NCBI GenBank assembly: GCA_021809435.1
Contig: JAKBAD010000003.1
Location: 170,366-234,365, forward strand
Length of the DNA: 64,000 nucleotides
Direction: 5' to 3'
Origin: Pseudomonadota bacterium
Lineage (GTDB): Bacteria; Pseudomonadota; Alphaproteobacteria; Acetobacterales; Acetobacteraceae
The notes under the pieces were generated by a model. That model worked only from the letters and a program-made list of their open reading frames with translations, searched no databases and had not been told where the DNA came from. Position 1 is the stretch's first letter. Each line of letters starts with the position of its first letter. The translations under genes and the position numbers were made by a program. Shown here piece by piece: positions 17,115 to 26,474 of this stretch.

Positions 17115-17630
17115 TCAGCGTGTCATGACCGGCACCAGGCGCAAAATTCCGCTCACGCGTTGCTCGGGCGGGGGCGGCACGCGGCAACACACCAGCCAGT
17201 AGGGCAGAATCAGCAACAGGGTCCAGGCAAAGCTGCTCCACAGCTCGGCGCCGGTCTCCACCGGCAATTGCGAGGGAAACAGCGCCAGATCGAGCAGCCA
17301 GAGCGTGCGCCACACCAGCCCGGTGAGCCGCACGGCGGGCGCCAGCACGGGACGCTTGGGGGCGTGGCGCTCATGGGCGCGTATTTGCTGCACGGCAACC
17401 GCGGCCATGGCCAGCAGGCAGAACAAATCCTCGAGGAAATCCAGTGACAAAGGGGCATCGAACCGGTGCAGCCAGATCAGCCCGCCGCCAAACCCCAAAA
17501 CCACCGAGGCGCGCGCCAGCGTGTAGAGCTTGAGGCCCAACACCCATTCCGCCCGGTTCACCCAGGGCTGCAAGAGATGGTCGATGATAAAATCATCCAC
17601 CCGCCGCGCCATGTTCATCACGCCGCTCAC
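17115..17630 (-). CDS. Hypothetical integral membrane protein
   Basis: 171 residues with roughly four hydrophobic segments (about 35-50, 62-80, 100-118, 130-148) and Arg-rich cytoplasmic loops. No conserved catalytic motif is seen. The GTG at 17630 has GAGG at 6 bp spacing; ATGs at 17618 and 17612 are alternatives. It starts 26 bp after the nagA-murQ fusion gene and may be in the same operon, but nothing in it points to a cell-wall recycling role. Confidence 0.7.
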   Translation of the reverse strand: MSGVMNMARRVDDFIIDHLLQPWVNRAEWVLGLKLYTLARASVVLGFGGGLIWLHRFDAPLSLDFLEDLFCLLAMAAVAVQQIRAHERHAPKRPVLAPAVRLTGLVWRTLWLLDLALFPSQLPVETGAELWSSFAWTLLLILPYWLVCCRVPPPPEQRVSGILRLVPVMTR

Positions 17631-17656
17631 CCGGCACCTCGTTTACCGCGTCCGTT

Positions 17657-19672
17657 TCACCCGGCCTGCAATGCCCGGCGCAGCGACCCGCCATTTTTGG
17701 CCAGAAGCGTTCTGGCCTCCTCAAAGCCCAGTCCTCGCCGCAGCATCAGCACCGCGCTTTTAACATGCATGCCGCTGGCCTCCAGTGCAAGTGCGGCCTG
17801 CGCCGCGCCAGCCCCGCTCAGCCGCTCGACCATGGCCTGCGCGCGCTGTTTCAGCTTGGCGTTGGTGGCGCGCATATCCACCATATAAGGCCCATATACC
17901 TTGCCCAGCCGGATCATCACCGTGCTGGAGAGGATGTTGAGCGCGATTTTCTGCGCGGACCCCGCCGAGAGCCGGGTGGACCCGGCGATGATCTCGGGGC
18001 CGGAGAGGAGTTCCACCGCGATCTCAGCGGCGCTGGCCATGGGGCTGGCGGCATTGTTCACAATCGCCCCGGTCAGCCCGCCGCGCGCCCTGGCCTCGTG
18101 CAGTGCCGCCAGCGTGAAAGGCGTGCGCCCCGAGGCGGCAATGCCCACCAGCGCATCGCCCGTGCCAAAGCCATGGGCGGTGAGGGCTTGGCGCGCGGCG
18201 TCCCCGTCATCCTCCGCGCCTTCCACGGCTTCAACAAACGCGCTTGTGCCCCCCGCCAGCAGCGGCACGATCAGCCCGGGCGCGACACCAAAAGTCGGGC
18301 CGCATTCCACCGCATCCAGCAGCCCCAGCCGCCCAGACGTGCCCGCCCCCGCATAAAACAGCCGCCCGCCGGTACGCAGCTTTTCAGCCACCCCGTCAAT
18401 CAGCCGGGCGAGCGCGGGCGCGGCTTGCTCAAGCGCCGTTTGCGCGACCCGCTCCTGGGCCAGAAACAGCCGCACAATCTCAAAACTTGGCCGGTCATCC
18501 AGGTCGTGCAGCTCGGCGCGCGGGGTTTCGGTCCCGGCTCTGGCATGTGCCGGGGCAGGTCCAGCGCATCCGGCCAGCCAGGTTTGCCGGGGGTAAACTT
18601 CATCGTCAAACCACACCAGATCAGCCCGCGCGCCGGGCGCGATCACGCCCCGGTCATTCAGCCCCAGCGCGCGGGCCGGGCGCTGGGTGGCGGCCGCCAG
18701 TGCGGTTTCGGCGGCGATGCCGGCCTTGATCAGCCGCCTCACCCCCTCATCGAGCGTAATGGCTGCCCCCGCCAGTGTGCCATCGTCGCGCACGCCCACG
18801 CCTTGGGGGGAGAGCGTGACCGTCGCCCCGCCAAATTCGCGCACCGCGCCTGGCGCCAGCCCGGCCAGTAAAATCGAGTCGGTCACCGCGATGGCGCGCG
18901 GGCAGGCCGCAAAGGCCAGGGCCAGCAATTCGGGCGCCACATGCACGCCATCGGCAATCACGCAGGGGCTGAGATGCGCCGAGGTCAGCCCCAGCCCGGT
19001 GAGGCCCGGCGCGCGCGCGGTCATCGGGCTTTGGGCGTTGAACAAATGTGTCACCAGCGTCGCTCCGGCGGCAATGGCGGCATTCACCTCGGCGGCGGCC
19101 GCCGCTGAATGGCCCAGCGCCACCACCACCCCGCGCGCGCGCAACCGCGCGATGGCCTCCATGGCTCCCGGCAACTCGGGCGCCAGCGTAACCAGGCGGA
19201 GCAGGGGGGTGATCTCGGGGGTGAGCAGGGCATCAAGCGCGGCGGGTGTGGGGGGGCGCAGGGCGCCAAGCGGGTGCGCGCCATGTTTGCCGGGCGCCAG
19301 AAACGGCCCTTCGAGGTGCAGCCCCAAAATCGCGCCATGGCGGGCGGCGGCCTCGGCCACCCGGCTGGCCGCCGCGGTGAGGTCAGCGAGCGGCGCGGTG
19401 ATGAGCGTGGGCAAAAAGCCGGTGATACCACGAGCCGCCAGCCCGTGCGCCAGCTCATCCCACGCCGCGCCTTGGGCCATGGCGCAATCAACGCCAAACG
19501 CCCCGTTCACCTGCAAATCAATCAATCCGGGCGCCAGAAACCCGCTTGTGAGCACAATATCGCCGGTGGTTTCGCCCTCATGCAGCGCCACAATCCGCCC
19601 ACCCTGCACCTCCACCGCGCCGGGGCCGGTGAACCGGTCGCCAAGAAATAAGCGCGGGGCGGCGATGATCAT
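17657..19672 (-). CDS. NagA-MurQ fusion: GlcNAc-6-P deacetylase / MurNAc-6-P etherase
   Basis: 671 residues containing two complete recycling enzymes in one frame. Residues 1 to about 365 are NagA: HLEGPFLAPGKHGAHP, VALGHSAAAA and VTHLFNAQ hold metal and substrate ligands, and AVTDSILLAG the catalytic Asp. A short Ala/Gly/Arg linker at about 375-385 leads into MurQ, with GAGTSGRLGLLDAVECGPTFGV (SIS domain, catalytic Glu retained), GIAASGRTPF and NNAASPM. MurQ cleaves MurNAc-6-P to GlcNAc-6-P, the substrate of NagA, so the order suggests channelling. The start at ATG 19672 excludes a run through tRNA-Thr. I see no frameshift. Confidence 0.93.
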   Translation of the reverse strand: MIIAAPRLFLGDRFTGPGAVEVQGGRIVALHEGETTGDIVLTSGFLAPGLIDLQVNGAFGVDCAMAQGAAWDELAHGLAARGITGFLPTLITAPLADLTAAASRVAEAAARHGAILGLHLEGPFLAPGKHGAHPLGALRPPTPAALDALLTPEITPLLRLVTLAPELPGAMEAIARLRARGVVVALGHSAAAAAEVNAAIAAGATLVTHLFNAQSPMTARAPGLTGLGLTSAHLSPCVIADGVHVAPELLALAFAACPRAIAVTDSILLAGLAPGAVREFGGATVTLSPQGVGVRDDGTLAGAAITLDEGVRRLIKAGIAAETALAAATQRPARALGLNDRGVIAPGARADLVWFDDEVYPRQTWLAGCAGPAPAHARAGTETPRAELHDLDDRPSFEIVRLFLAQERVAQTALEQAAPALARLIDGVAEKLRTGGRLFYAGAGTSGRLGLLDAVECGPTFGVAPGLIVPLLAGGTSAFVEAVEGAEDDGDAARQALTAHGFGTGDALVGIAASGRTPFTLAALHEARARGGLTGAIVNNAASPMASAAEIAVELLSGPEIIAGSTRLSAGSAQKIALNILSSTVMIRLGKVYGPYMVDMRATNAKLKQRAQAMVERLSGAGAAQAALALEASGMHVKSAVLMLRRGLGFEEARTLLAKNGGSLRRALQAG

Positions 19673-19698
19673 GGGCAAGTCCTGGCTGTTGGGGCGCG

Positions 19699-19773
19699 TG
19701 GTGCCGGGTGAGGGATTTGAACCCCCGACCTTCGGTTTACAAAACCGCTGCACTACCGCTGTGCTAACCCGGC
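19699..19773 (-). tRNA. tRNA-Thr (UGU)
   Basis: Minus-strand cloverleaf with acceptor GCCGGGT/ACCCGGC, D-stem GCAC/GTGC, anticodon loop TTTGTAA (anticodon TGT), T-loop TTCAAAT and encoded CCA (19701-19699). The base pair at the top of the anticodon stem is G-A. It sits 27 bp upstream of nagA-murQ on the same strand. Confidence 0.93.
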
Positions 19774-19954
19774 CGATGAGAGAGCGCGATAGCTTGACGT
19801 CGCTCACGCTCTCGCTTTGTTTTTACGATCAATTTCATTGGTTTAGCTCGAATCTGTCGATTCGATCCACCCCAATATCGATCTAAGCGCGGGCGCCAAA
19901 GCCCCCACGTGCTGAGAGGCTTATACATAATTCGCTTTTGCGGCCAACCCCCAC

Positions 19955-19983
19955 TTGATCTAATCGTGAAACCCGGTCTATAC
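19955..19983 (+). promoter_or_regulatory. Promoter of the tandem tRNA-Ala genes
   Basis: TTGATC (19955-19960) and CTATAC (19978-19983) with an exact 17-bp spacer, close to the alphaproteobacterial consensus. The predicted start is about 10 bp before the first tRNA. Confidence 0.75.
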
Positions 19984-19999
19984 GCCCCACCCACGGCTT

Positions 20000-20075
20000 G
20001 GGGCTATAGCTCAGTTGGTAGAGCACCTGCATGGCATGCAGGGGGTCAGCGGTTCGAATCCGCTTAGCTCCACCA
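20000..20075 (+). tRNA. tRNA-Ala (GGC), copy 1
   Basis: Acceptor GGGGCTA/TAGCTCC, D-arm GCTCAGTTGGTAGAGC, anticodon stem CCTGC/GCAGG with loop ATGGCAT (anticodon GGC), T-loop TTCGAAT and encoded CCA. The full cloverleaf is intact. Confidence 0.96.
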
Positions 20076-20089
20076 AGCCGAACCCGAAA

Positions 20090-20165
20090 GGGGCTATAGC
20101 TCAGTTGGTAGAGCACCTGCATGGCATGCAGGGGGTCAGCGGTTCGAATCCGCTTAGCTCCACCA
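20090..20165 (+). tRNA. tRNA-Ala (GGC), copy 2
   Basis: Identical over all 76 bases to the copy at 20000-20075 and separated from it by 14 bp, so probably one dicistronic precursor from the promoter at 19955. Confidence 0.96.
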
Positions 20166-20224
20166 TTTTCCCGCATCGCGAATTTTGCAAAAAAGCGCCC
20201 CCGTCAGGCGGCGCCTGTCTATGG

Positions 20225-20653
20225 TCAGGCCACGGTCAGCTTCACATCCACGGTCTTGGTAATGGCGTTGGAATAGGGGCAGACGATATGCGCCTTGCGT
20301 ACCAAATCCTCGAGCCTGGCGCGCGCCACCTCCGGCGCGTTGATGGTGAGCGCGGCGGTAATGCCAAATCCTCCGCCGTCAGCGCGCGGGCCAATGCCAA
20401 TCTCGGCCGAGACCTTGGTGGTTGCCGGCAGTTTCACATCCTCCTTGCCCGCCACGAATTTCAGCGCGCCCAGAAAACAGGCCGAATAGCCAATGGCGAA
20501 CATTTGTTCAGGGTTGGTGCCGGGGCCCGAATCGCCGCCCAGCTCCTTGGGCACCGAAAGCGCCACCGCCAGCCGCCCATCATCCGAGGCGCCCGACCCC
20601 GCGCGCCCGCCGGTGGCGTGGCCGTGGGCGGTGTATTTCACATCAACCGTCAT
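20225..20653 (-). CDS. Organic hydroperoxide resistance protein (Ohr/OsmC family)
   Basis: Thiol peroxidase that reduces organic hydroperoxides. The 142 residues carry the two redox cysteines of Ohr: GYSACFLGAL (peroxidatic Cys) and AHIVCPYSNA (resolving Cys). N-terminal TAHGHATGGRAG and GTNPEQMFAIGYSACF are Ohr hallmarks that separate it from OsmC. Function normally depends on lipoylated proteins and lipoamide dehydrogenase as reductant; an lpd gene lies 1.4 kb away. No OhrR is present. Confidence 0.94.
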   Translation of the reverse strand: MTVDVKYTAHGHATGGRAGSGASDDGRLAVALSVPKELGGDSGPGTNPEQMFAIGYSACFLGALKFVAGKEDVKLPATTKVSAEIGIGPRADGGGFGITAALTINAPEVARARLEDLVRKAHIVCPYSNAITKTVDVKLTVA

Positions 20654-20714
20654 TCCTGTCCCTCCTGTTGGTGCCCCACGCGGGGGCTGTCACAGGAGAT
20701 GGGGGCGCACATCC

Positions 20715-21917
20715 TCAACGCAAGCTGGCGCAGAAGCCCTGAATGCGCGCACAGGCCGTGGCCAGCACGGTCTCGCTGGTGGCGGTGCTGATGCGGATAT
20801 GCGGGCTCATGGCAAAGGCAGCCCCCTGCACCACGGCCACATGCGCCTCTTCGAGCAGCGCCATGGCGAAATCGCCATCCGTGCCCAGCACCCGCCCGCC
20901 CGGCGTGGTCTTACCCAGGCAGCCTTTGACCGAGGGAAACACATAAAACGCCCCTTCGGGCTTGTGGCAGCGCAAGCCCGGCGCCTGGTTCAGCGCCGCC
21001 ACCACCAGGTCGCGCCGGGCCTGATAAGCCGCCACGCGGGTGGCGCGGAACTCCTGCGGCCCAGTGAGCGCCGCCACCGCCGCCGCCTGCCCCACCGATG
21101 ACACGCCCGATGTCGCGGTCGCCTGCACCAGCGTCGCCGCCTTGATCAGGTTTTCAGGCCCAAAGCACCAGCCAATGCGCCAGCCGGTCATGGCATAGGT
21201 CTTCGAAACCCCCGAGAGCACCACGATCCGCGCCGCCAGATCGGGCGCCACCGCCAGCAAGGTGCTGTGCGCGCGGCCATCGAACAACAGATGCTCATAA
21301 ATATCGTCCGAGAGTACCCACACATGCGGATGGCGGCGCAGCACCTCGGCCAGCGCGCGCAGCCCCGCCTCGTCCATCGCCGCCCCCGAGGGATTATTGG
21401 GGTAGTTGAGCAATAAAACTTTGGTGCGCGGGGTGATCGCGGCGTCCAGTGTGTCAGGCTGGAGCACAAATCCCTGGTCCTGCGGGCAGGGCACGAACAC
21501 CGGCGCGGCGCCGGTGAACTTCACCGTCTGCTCATAGCCGGCCCAGGCGGGGGCGGGAATGATCACCTCGTCGCCCGCCTGTGTCAGCGCCATCAGCACA
21601 TTGAAAATCGCCTGCTTGCCGCCATTGGTGACCAGCACATCCTGCGCCCTGATCCGCACGCCATGGTCGGTGTGGAAGGCCTCGGCCACGGCGTTTCGCA
21701 AGGCTTCGGTCCCGGCCAGCGGCGGATATTTGGTCTCGCCGCGCCGCGCGGCCGCGTGCGCGGCCTCCACCACAGGCTCAGGCGTGGGAAAGTCAGGCTC
21801 GCCCAGCGAGAGCGAGATGACATCGTGGCCCTGGCCCCGCAGCGCGCGGGCGCGGGCGGCCATGGCGAAGGTGGCGGCGAGTTCGGTGCGCCCAACGCGC
21901 GCGGCAAATTCGGTCAT
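20715..21917 (-). CDS. Class I pyridoxal-phosphate aminotransferase (AspC-like)
   Basis: 400 residues, fold-type I aminotransferase. [11 protein letters not shown] near the N-terminus, [27 protein letters not shown], the Asp of [11 protein letters not shown], and [16 protein letters not shown] with the PLP lysine are all present, as is HIRISTA with the carboxylate-binding Arg. Subgroup I-gamma aspartate/prephenate aminotransferase is likeliest, but the substrate cannot be fixed by eye. The ATG at 21917 matches the family start. Divergent from lpd. Confidence 0.88.
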   Translation of the reverse strand: MTEFAARVGRTELAATFAMAARARALRGQGHDVISLSLGEPDFPTPEPVVEAAHAAARRGETKYPPLAGTEALRNAVAEAFHTDHGVRIRAQDVLVTNGGKQAIFNVLMALTQAGDEVIIPAPAWAGYEQTVKFTGAAPVFVPCPQDQGFVLQPDTLDAAITPRTKVLLLNYPNNPSGAAMDEAGLRALAEVLRRHPHVWVLSDDIYEHLLFDGRAHSTLLAVAPDLAARIVVLSGVSKTYAMTGWRIGWCFGPENLIKAATLVQATATSGVSSVGQAAAVAALTGPQEFRATRVAAYQARRDLVVAALNQAPGLRCHKPEGAFYVFPSVKGCLGKTTPGGRVLGTDGDFAMALLEEAHVAVVQGAAFAMSPHIRISTATSETVLATACARIQGFCASLR

Positions 21918-22043
21918 GGCCCGACTAAAGCCACGGGCCAGTGCGCAAAGCAAGAAACCACCCTTGCGCCCGGCGAATTGCCGCAAGCCCAAGGTGGAGC
22001 TAAGAGGCAGGGCATATCAGCACCTATCTGGGAGAGACGGGCC

Positions 22044-23435
<1,392 letters not shown>

Positions 23436-23437
23436 CC

Positions 23438-24169
23438 ATGGCCAAGCCCATCCGCTTAGGCGTCAATATCGATCATGTGGCCACGCTGCGGAACGCCCGC
23501 GGCGGCGGCCACCCCGATCCGCTGACGGTGGCCAAGGCGCTGGTCGGCACGGGGATGGATGGCATCACCATCCATCTGCGCGAAGACCGCCGCCATATCC
23601 GCGACGCGGATGCCGAGGCGATTTGCGCCTGGGCGGGCAAGCCGGTGAATTTCGAAATGGCGGCGACCGAGGAAATGGTCGCCATCGCCATGCGGCTCCG
23701 GCCCCATGGCTGCTGCGTGGTGCCCGAGAAACGCGCCGAGATCACCACCGAGGGCGGGTTGGATGTGGTGAATAACCGCGCCACGCTCAAACCCGCCATC
23801 GCGCGGCTCAAAGAGGCTGGCATCCGCGTATCGCTGTTCGTCGATCCCGAGGCCGCTCAGGTCGAGGCCTCGGCCGAAATCGGCGCCGAAGTGGTCGAGC
23901 TGCACACCGGGGCCTATGCCAACGGCAAGCGCGGCGAGCTTGAGCGCCTGCGCCGGGCCGCTGAACTCACCGCCAAGGTTGGGTTGGAATGCCATGCGGG
24001 CCATGGGCTGACCTTCGCCAATGTCTCACCCATCGCCGCGTTCCCCGAGGTGGTGGAGCTCAATATCGGCCATTTCCTCATGGGCGAGGCGCTGCTCATC
24101 GGCCTGCCCGCGGCAATCGCCGAGATGAAACGTCTGATGATCGAGGCGCGGGTCTACCTGAAGTCCTAG
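23438..24169 (+). CDS. pdxJ: Pyridoxine 5'-phosphate synthase
   Basis: Final ring-closing step of DXP-dependent vitamin B6 synthesis, joining 3-amino-2-oxopropyl phosphate and DXP. The 243 residues include LGVNIDHVATLRNARGG (catalytic His and Arg), VTLHL-type ITIHLREDRRHI, VVPEKRAEITTEGG and ELNIGHFL with the phosphate-binding site. It starts 3 bp after lpd and shares its transcript. The stop codon overlaps the beginning of an inverted-repeat element. Confidence 0.97.
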   Translation: MAKPIRLGVNIDHVATLRNARGGGHPDPLTVAKALVGTGMDGITIHLREDRRHIRDADAEAICAWAGKPVNFEMAATEEMVAIAMRLRPHGCCVVPEKRAEITTEGGLDVVNNRATLKPAIARLKEAGIRVSLFVDPEAAQVEASAEIGAEVVELHTGAYANGKRGELERLRRAAELTAKVGLECHAGHGLTFANVSPIAAFPEVVELNIGHFLMGEALLIGLPAAIAEMKRLMIEARVYLKS

Positions 24170-24272
24170 AGCATTTTCCATTCACATGGGTTCATGAAAA
24201 ATGCTCTAACTCTTTGTTTAAGCGAGCAACTTTATCCAATCAAATGATTCCATTTGATTGGATGTCGCTCTA
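24168..24272. repeat. Alphaproteobacterial inverted-repeat element (double hairpin)
   Basis: Two adjacent palindromes. AGAGCATTTTC (24168-24178) pairs with GAAAAATGCTCT (24196-24207), and ATCCAATCAAATG (24234-24246) pairs perfectly with CATTTGATTGGAT (24251-24263) inside an outer AGCGA/TCGCT pair. Elements bounded by AGAGCATTTTC...GAAAATGCTCT are widespread intergenic repeats in alphaproteobacteria. It sits right on the pdxJ stop and is much less GC-rich than its surroundings. Confidence 0.8.
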
Positions 24273-24333
24273 ACCTGCCGTCTCGGTCCCCGTTCCCGTC
24301 ACGGCGGCAAGAGTAGGCACCGCCCCTGGGCGC

Positions 24334-24372
24334 AAAAGTTTTTGGGTGCCGCCTTTTTTCAAAAAGGCGGCA
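24334..24372 (+). repeat. Hairpin repeat family, copy A
   Basis: AAAAGTTTTTGGG followed by TGCCGCCTTTTT (24347-24358) pairing with AAAAAGGCGGCA (24361-24372). It shares its layout with two copies at 57680 and 57784 while using a different stem sequence. Confidence 0.7.
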
Positions 24373-24376
24373 TTTC

Positions 24377-25228
24377 TCAAAGCTTGGCCCGGGGGTCGAA
24401 GGGCGCCTGTTCCCAGCCGCGCAGAAACGCTTCCAACGCCTCATCCACCGGCCCGGTCTTCACCACCAGTTTCACCAGCAAATCCCCCACATGGTGGCGC
24501 CCGTGCGCCGGCACGCCCTTGCCGCGCAGCCGCAGCTCGGTGCCGCCCTCGGTATGGGGCTTGAGCGTCATCACCACATCGCCCGAGGGCGTGGGCACGG
24601 TCACCTTGCCGCCCAGCACCGCCTCTTTCAGGCTCACCGGCAGGTCGAGATGGATATTGCGCCCCTCGCGGCGGAAAAATTTATGCCCATGCACCTGCAG
24701 CTCGATCAGCGCATCGCCTGGTGGCCCGCCATTGCGCCCGGGCGCGCCCTTGCCGCGCAGCCGCAGCACATCGCCGGCCGATGAGCCGGGCGGAATTTTC
24801 ACCTCCAGGCTCTGCCCCGCCGGCAGATCGAGGCGCTTGGGCCCGCCATTCACGGCTTCCAGAAATGAGACATTGACCAGATAGCGCTCATCCTGCCCGC
24901 GCGCCGGGCCGCGTGTGCGCTGCTCGAAGATGTTGGCGAAAATATCGTCGAACCCGCCGCCGCCAAACCCGCCCGCGCCCGGGTGGAATTGGGGCGCGCG
25001 CTCATTGCCCGCCGCGTCGATCTCGCCGCGGTCGAAGCGCGCGCGCTTCTCGGCATCGCCCAGCAGGTCATAGGCGGTGCTGATGGCCTTGAAAGCCTCT
25101 TCCGCCTTTTTATCGCCGGGGTTGAGGTCGGGGTGGTGCGTCTTGGCCAGCTTGCGATAGGCCGCGCGGATCTGCTCCGCGCTTGCCTCGCGCCCGACGC
25201 CAAGAACCTTATAAGGGTCGTCTGCCAT
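24377..25228 (-). CDS. DnaJ-family co-chaperone lacking the zinc finger (CbpA-like)
   Basis: 283 residues. A J-domain (1-68) has the HPD motif in KTHHPDLNPG and stimulates DnaK; then a Gly/Phe-rich linker (FHPGAGGFGGGGFDD) and two C-terminal substrate-binding domains (LEVKIPPGSSAGDVLRLRGKG and VTVPTPSGDVVMTLKP). No CxxCxGxG repeats are present, so it is a type II/CbpA-like J-protein rather than DnaJ. It appears to be a single gene. Confidence 0.92.
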   Translation of the reverse strand: MADDPYKVLGVGREASAEQIRAAYRKLAKTHHPDLNPGDKKAEEAFKAISTAYDLLGDAEKRARFDRGEIDAAGNERAPQFHPGAGGFGGGGFDDIFANIFEQRTRGPARGQDERYLVNVSFLEAVNGGPKRLDLPAGQSLEVKIPPGSSAGDVLRLRGKGAPGRNGGPPGDALIELQVHGHKFFRREGRNIHLDLPVSLKEAVLGGKVTVPTPSGDVVMTLKPHTEGGTELRLRGKGVPAHGRHHVGDLLVKLVVKTGPVDEALEAFLRGWEQAPFDPRAKL

Positions 25229-25321
25229 GCTCAGTCTCTGATGGTCCCAAGAGGTGTAGTCCCCGCAAGATAGACGCTGCCTCGCGTCTCCACCAGTTCA
25301 ACCGCCGCGAAAACCAGCCCC

Positions 25322-26107
25322 TCAGTGCTTGAGGGTGGAGGACAGAAACTGCCGGAACCGCTCCGATTGCGGGTTGCTGAACATCTCGTGCGGCGCGCCT
25401 TCCTCTTCGGTCTGGCCCTTGTGCAAAAACATCACCCGGCTGGCCACCTCGCGGGCAAAGCCCATTTCATGGGTCACCACCAGCATGGTGCGGCCTTCTT
25501 TCGCCAGGTCGCGCATCACTTTCAGCACCTCGCCCACCAGTTCGGGGTCGAGCGCCGAGGTCGGCTCATCGAACAGCAGCACATCGGGCTCCATGGCCAG
25601 CGCGCGGGCAATGGCCACGCGCTGCTGCTGCCCGCCCGAGAGCTGGGCCGGGTAGGCATCGAGCCGGTGCGCCAACCCCACCTTGTCCAGCATCGCCTCG
25701 GCGCGGGCGATGGCGGTTTTACGGTCGAGCTTGAGCACATGCATCGGCGCCTCGATGACATTTTGCAGCACCGTCATGTGCGCCCACAAATTGAATTGCT
25801 GAAACACCATCGAGAGCCGCGAGCGCAGCCGCTCCACCTGCTTGGGGTTGGCGGCCAGCCGGCCCTGCTTGCCGTCCCTCATCTCGATCAGCTCGCCCTT
25901 GATCGAAACCCGCCCCCGGTCCGGGGTTTCGAGCAGGTTGATGCAGCGCAAAAAGGTACTTTTGCCCGACCCCGACGAGCCTAAAATCGCGATCACATCA
26001 TGATCATGGGCGGTGAGCGAGACGCCCTTGAGCACCTCGACCTTGCCAAAGCTCTTATGGATATCCTCGACCACGAGGGCGGGGTTGGATTTGGACGCCT
26101 CTGACAT
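25322..26107 (-). CDS. Polar amino-acid ABC transporter ATP-binding protein (HisP/OccP type)
   Basis: 261-residue ABC ATPase with Walker A GSSGSGKS, Q-loop VFQQFNLW, signature LSGGQQQR, Walker B VLLFDEPTSALD and H-loop VTHEMGFARE. The VFQQFNLWAHMTVLQNV stretch and FLSSTLKH end are typical of histidine/arginine/octopine importers. No permease or binding-protein gene is adjacent, so its partners are elsewhere. ATG 26107 (MSEASKSN) is preferred; the upstream in-frame extension to 26284 enters the riboswitch region. Confidence 0.9.
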   Translation of the reverse strand: MSEASKSNPALVVEDIHKSFGKVEVLKGVSLTAHDHDVIAILGSSGSGKSTFLRCINLLETPDRGRVSIKGELIEMRDGKQGRLAANPKQVERLRSRLSMVFQQFNLWAHMTVLQNVIEAPMHVLKLDRKTAIARAEAMLDKVGLAHRLDAYPAQLSGGQQQRVAIARALAMEPDVLLFDEPTSALDPELVGEVLKVMRDLAKEGRTMLVVTHEMGFAREVASRVMFLHKGQTEEEGAPHEMFSNPQSERFRQFLSSTLKH

Positions 26108-26151
26108 GAAACCTCGGATCCTTGTTTTCTTATGGTATGCGACAATTTGCC

Positions 26152-26203
26152 GGGTTTGCAAATGTATATGCAAGGGGGTGTGGGCGTTTTGGGGTTTGCA
26201 AAT
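26152..26203. promoter_or_regulatory. Direct repeat GGGTTTGCAAAT upstream of the gcv riboswitch
   Basis: Two exact 12-base copies at 26152-26163 and 26192-26203, 40 bp apart (about four helical turns). Each contains the palindromic core TTTGCAAA. The second overlaps the best -35 candidate (TTGCAA, 26196-26201; CAAAAT at 26219-26224, spacer 17) for the gcv transcript. Confidence 0.45.
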
Positions 26204-26242
26204 CGCGGTGCCTTGGGCCAAAATAGCCTTGTCCTCATCAGA

Positions 26243-26420
26243 CGCAGGAGAGAGCGGGTGGAAACCCCGCCGCCGAAGGCGCAACCGGCCCCCGGAACCG
26301 CTCAGGCAAAAGGGCTGCGAACGGGTTACAGGATACTCTGGAAAGCCGGCCGCACCGCCGCACCGACGGGGTCAAGAGCGTAAAAAACGCTCGAATCTCT
26401 CAGGTCCAAAGACAGAGGGG
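26243..26420 (+). ncRNA. Tandem glycine riboswitch
   Basis: Two glycine aptamers in series ahead of gcvT. Aptamer 1 (about 26245-26315) has GGAGAGAGCGGG, CGCCGAAGGCGCAACC and CTCAGGCAAAAGG; aptamer 2 (about 26332-26419) has ACTCTGGAAAGCC, CACCGACGGGGTC and TCTCTCAGGTCCAAAGACAGAG. These conserved cores are unmistakable. Glycine binding normally turns expression of glycine cleavage ON. Confidence 0.96.
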
Positions 26421-26470
26421 GGTCAGATCAGCCGGGGCCTTGCACGCCCGGCACGCTGACTTTTGGGGGT
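26421..26470 (+). promoter_or_regulatory. Riboswitch expression platform
   Basis: Immediately after aptamer 2, GTCAG (26422-26426) can pair with CTGAC (26456-26460) around a GCCGGG/CCCGGC stem, followed by TTTTGGGGG. It can act as a terminator, or hide the GGGGG ribosome binding site (26465-26469) of gcvT. The two cannot be told apart by eye. Confidence 0.55.
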
Positions 26471-26474
26471 TTCA

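Noticed and set aside
19673..19807. N-terminal extension of the NagA-MurQ frame
   Set aside because: The extra codons translate tRNA-Thr; the NagA family start is at 19672.
20015..20791. Plus-strand frame with a repeated GMQGVSGSNPLSS peptide
   Set aside because: This is simply translation of the two tandem tRNA-Ala genes, continued antisense to ohr.
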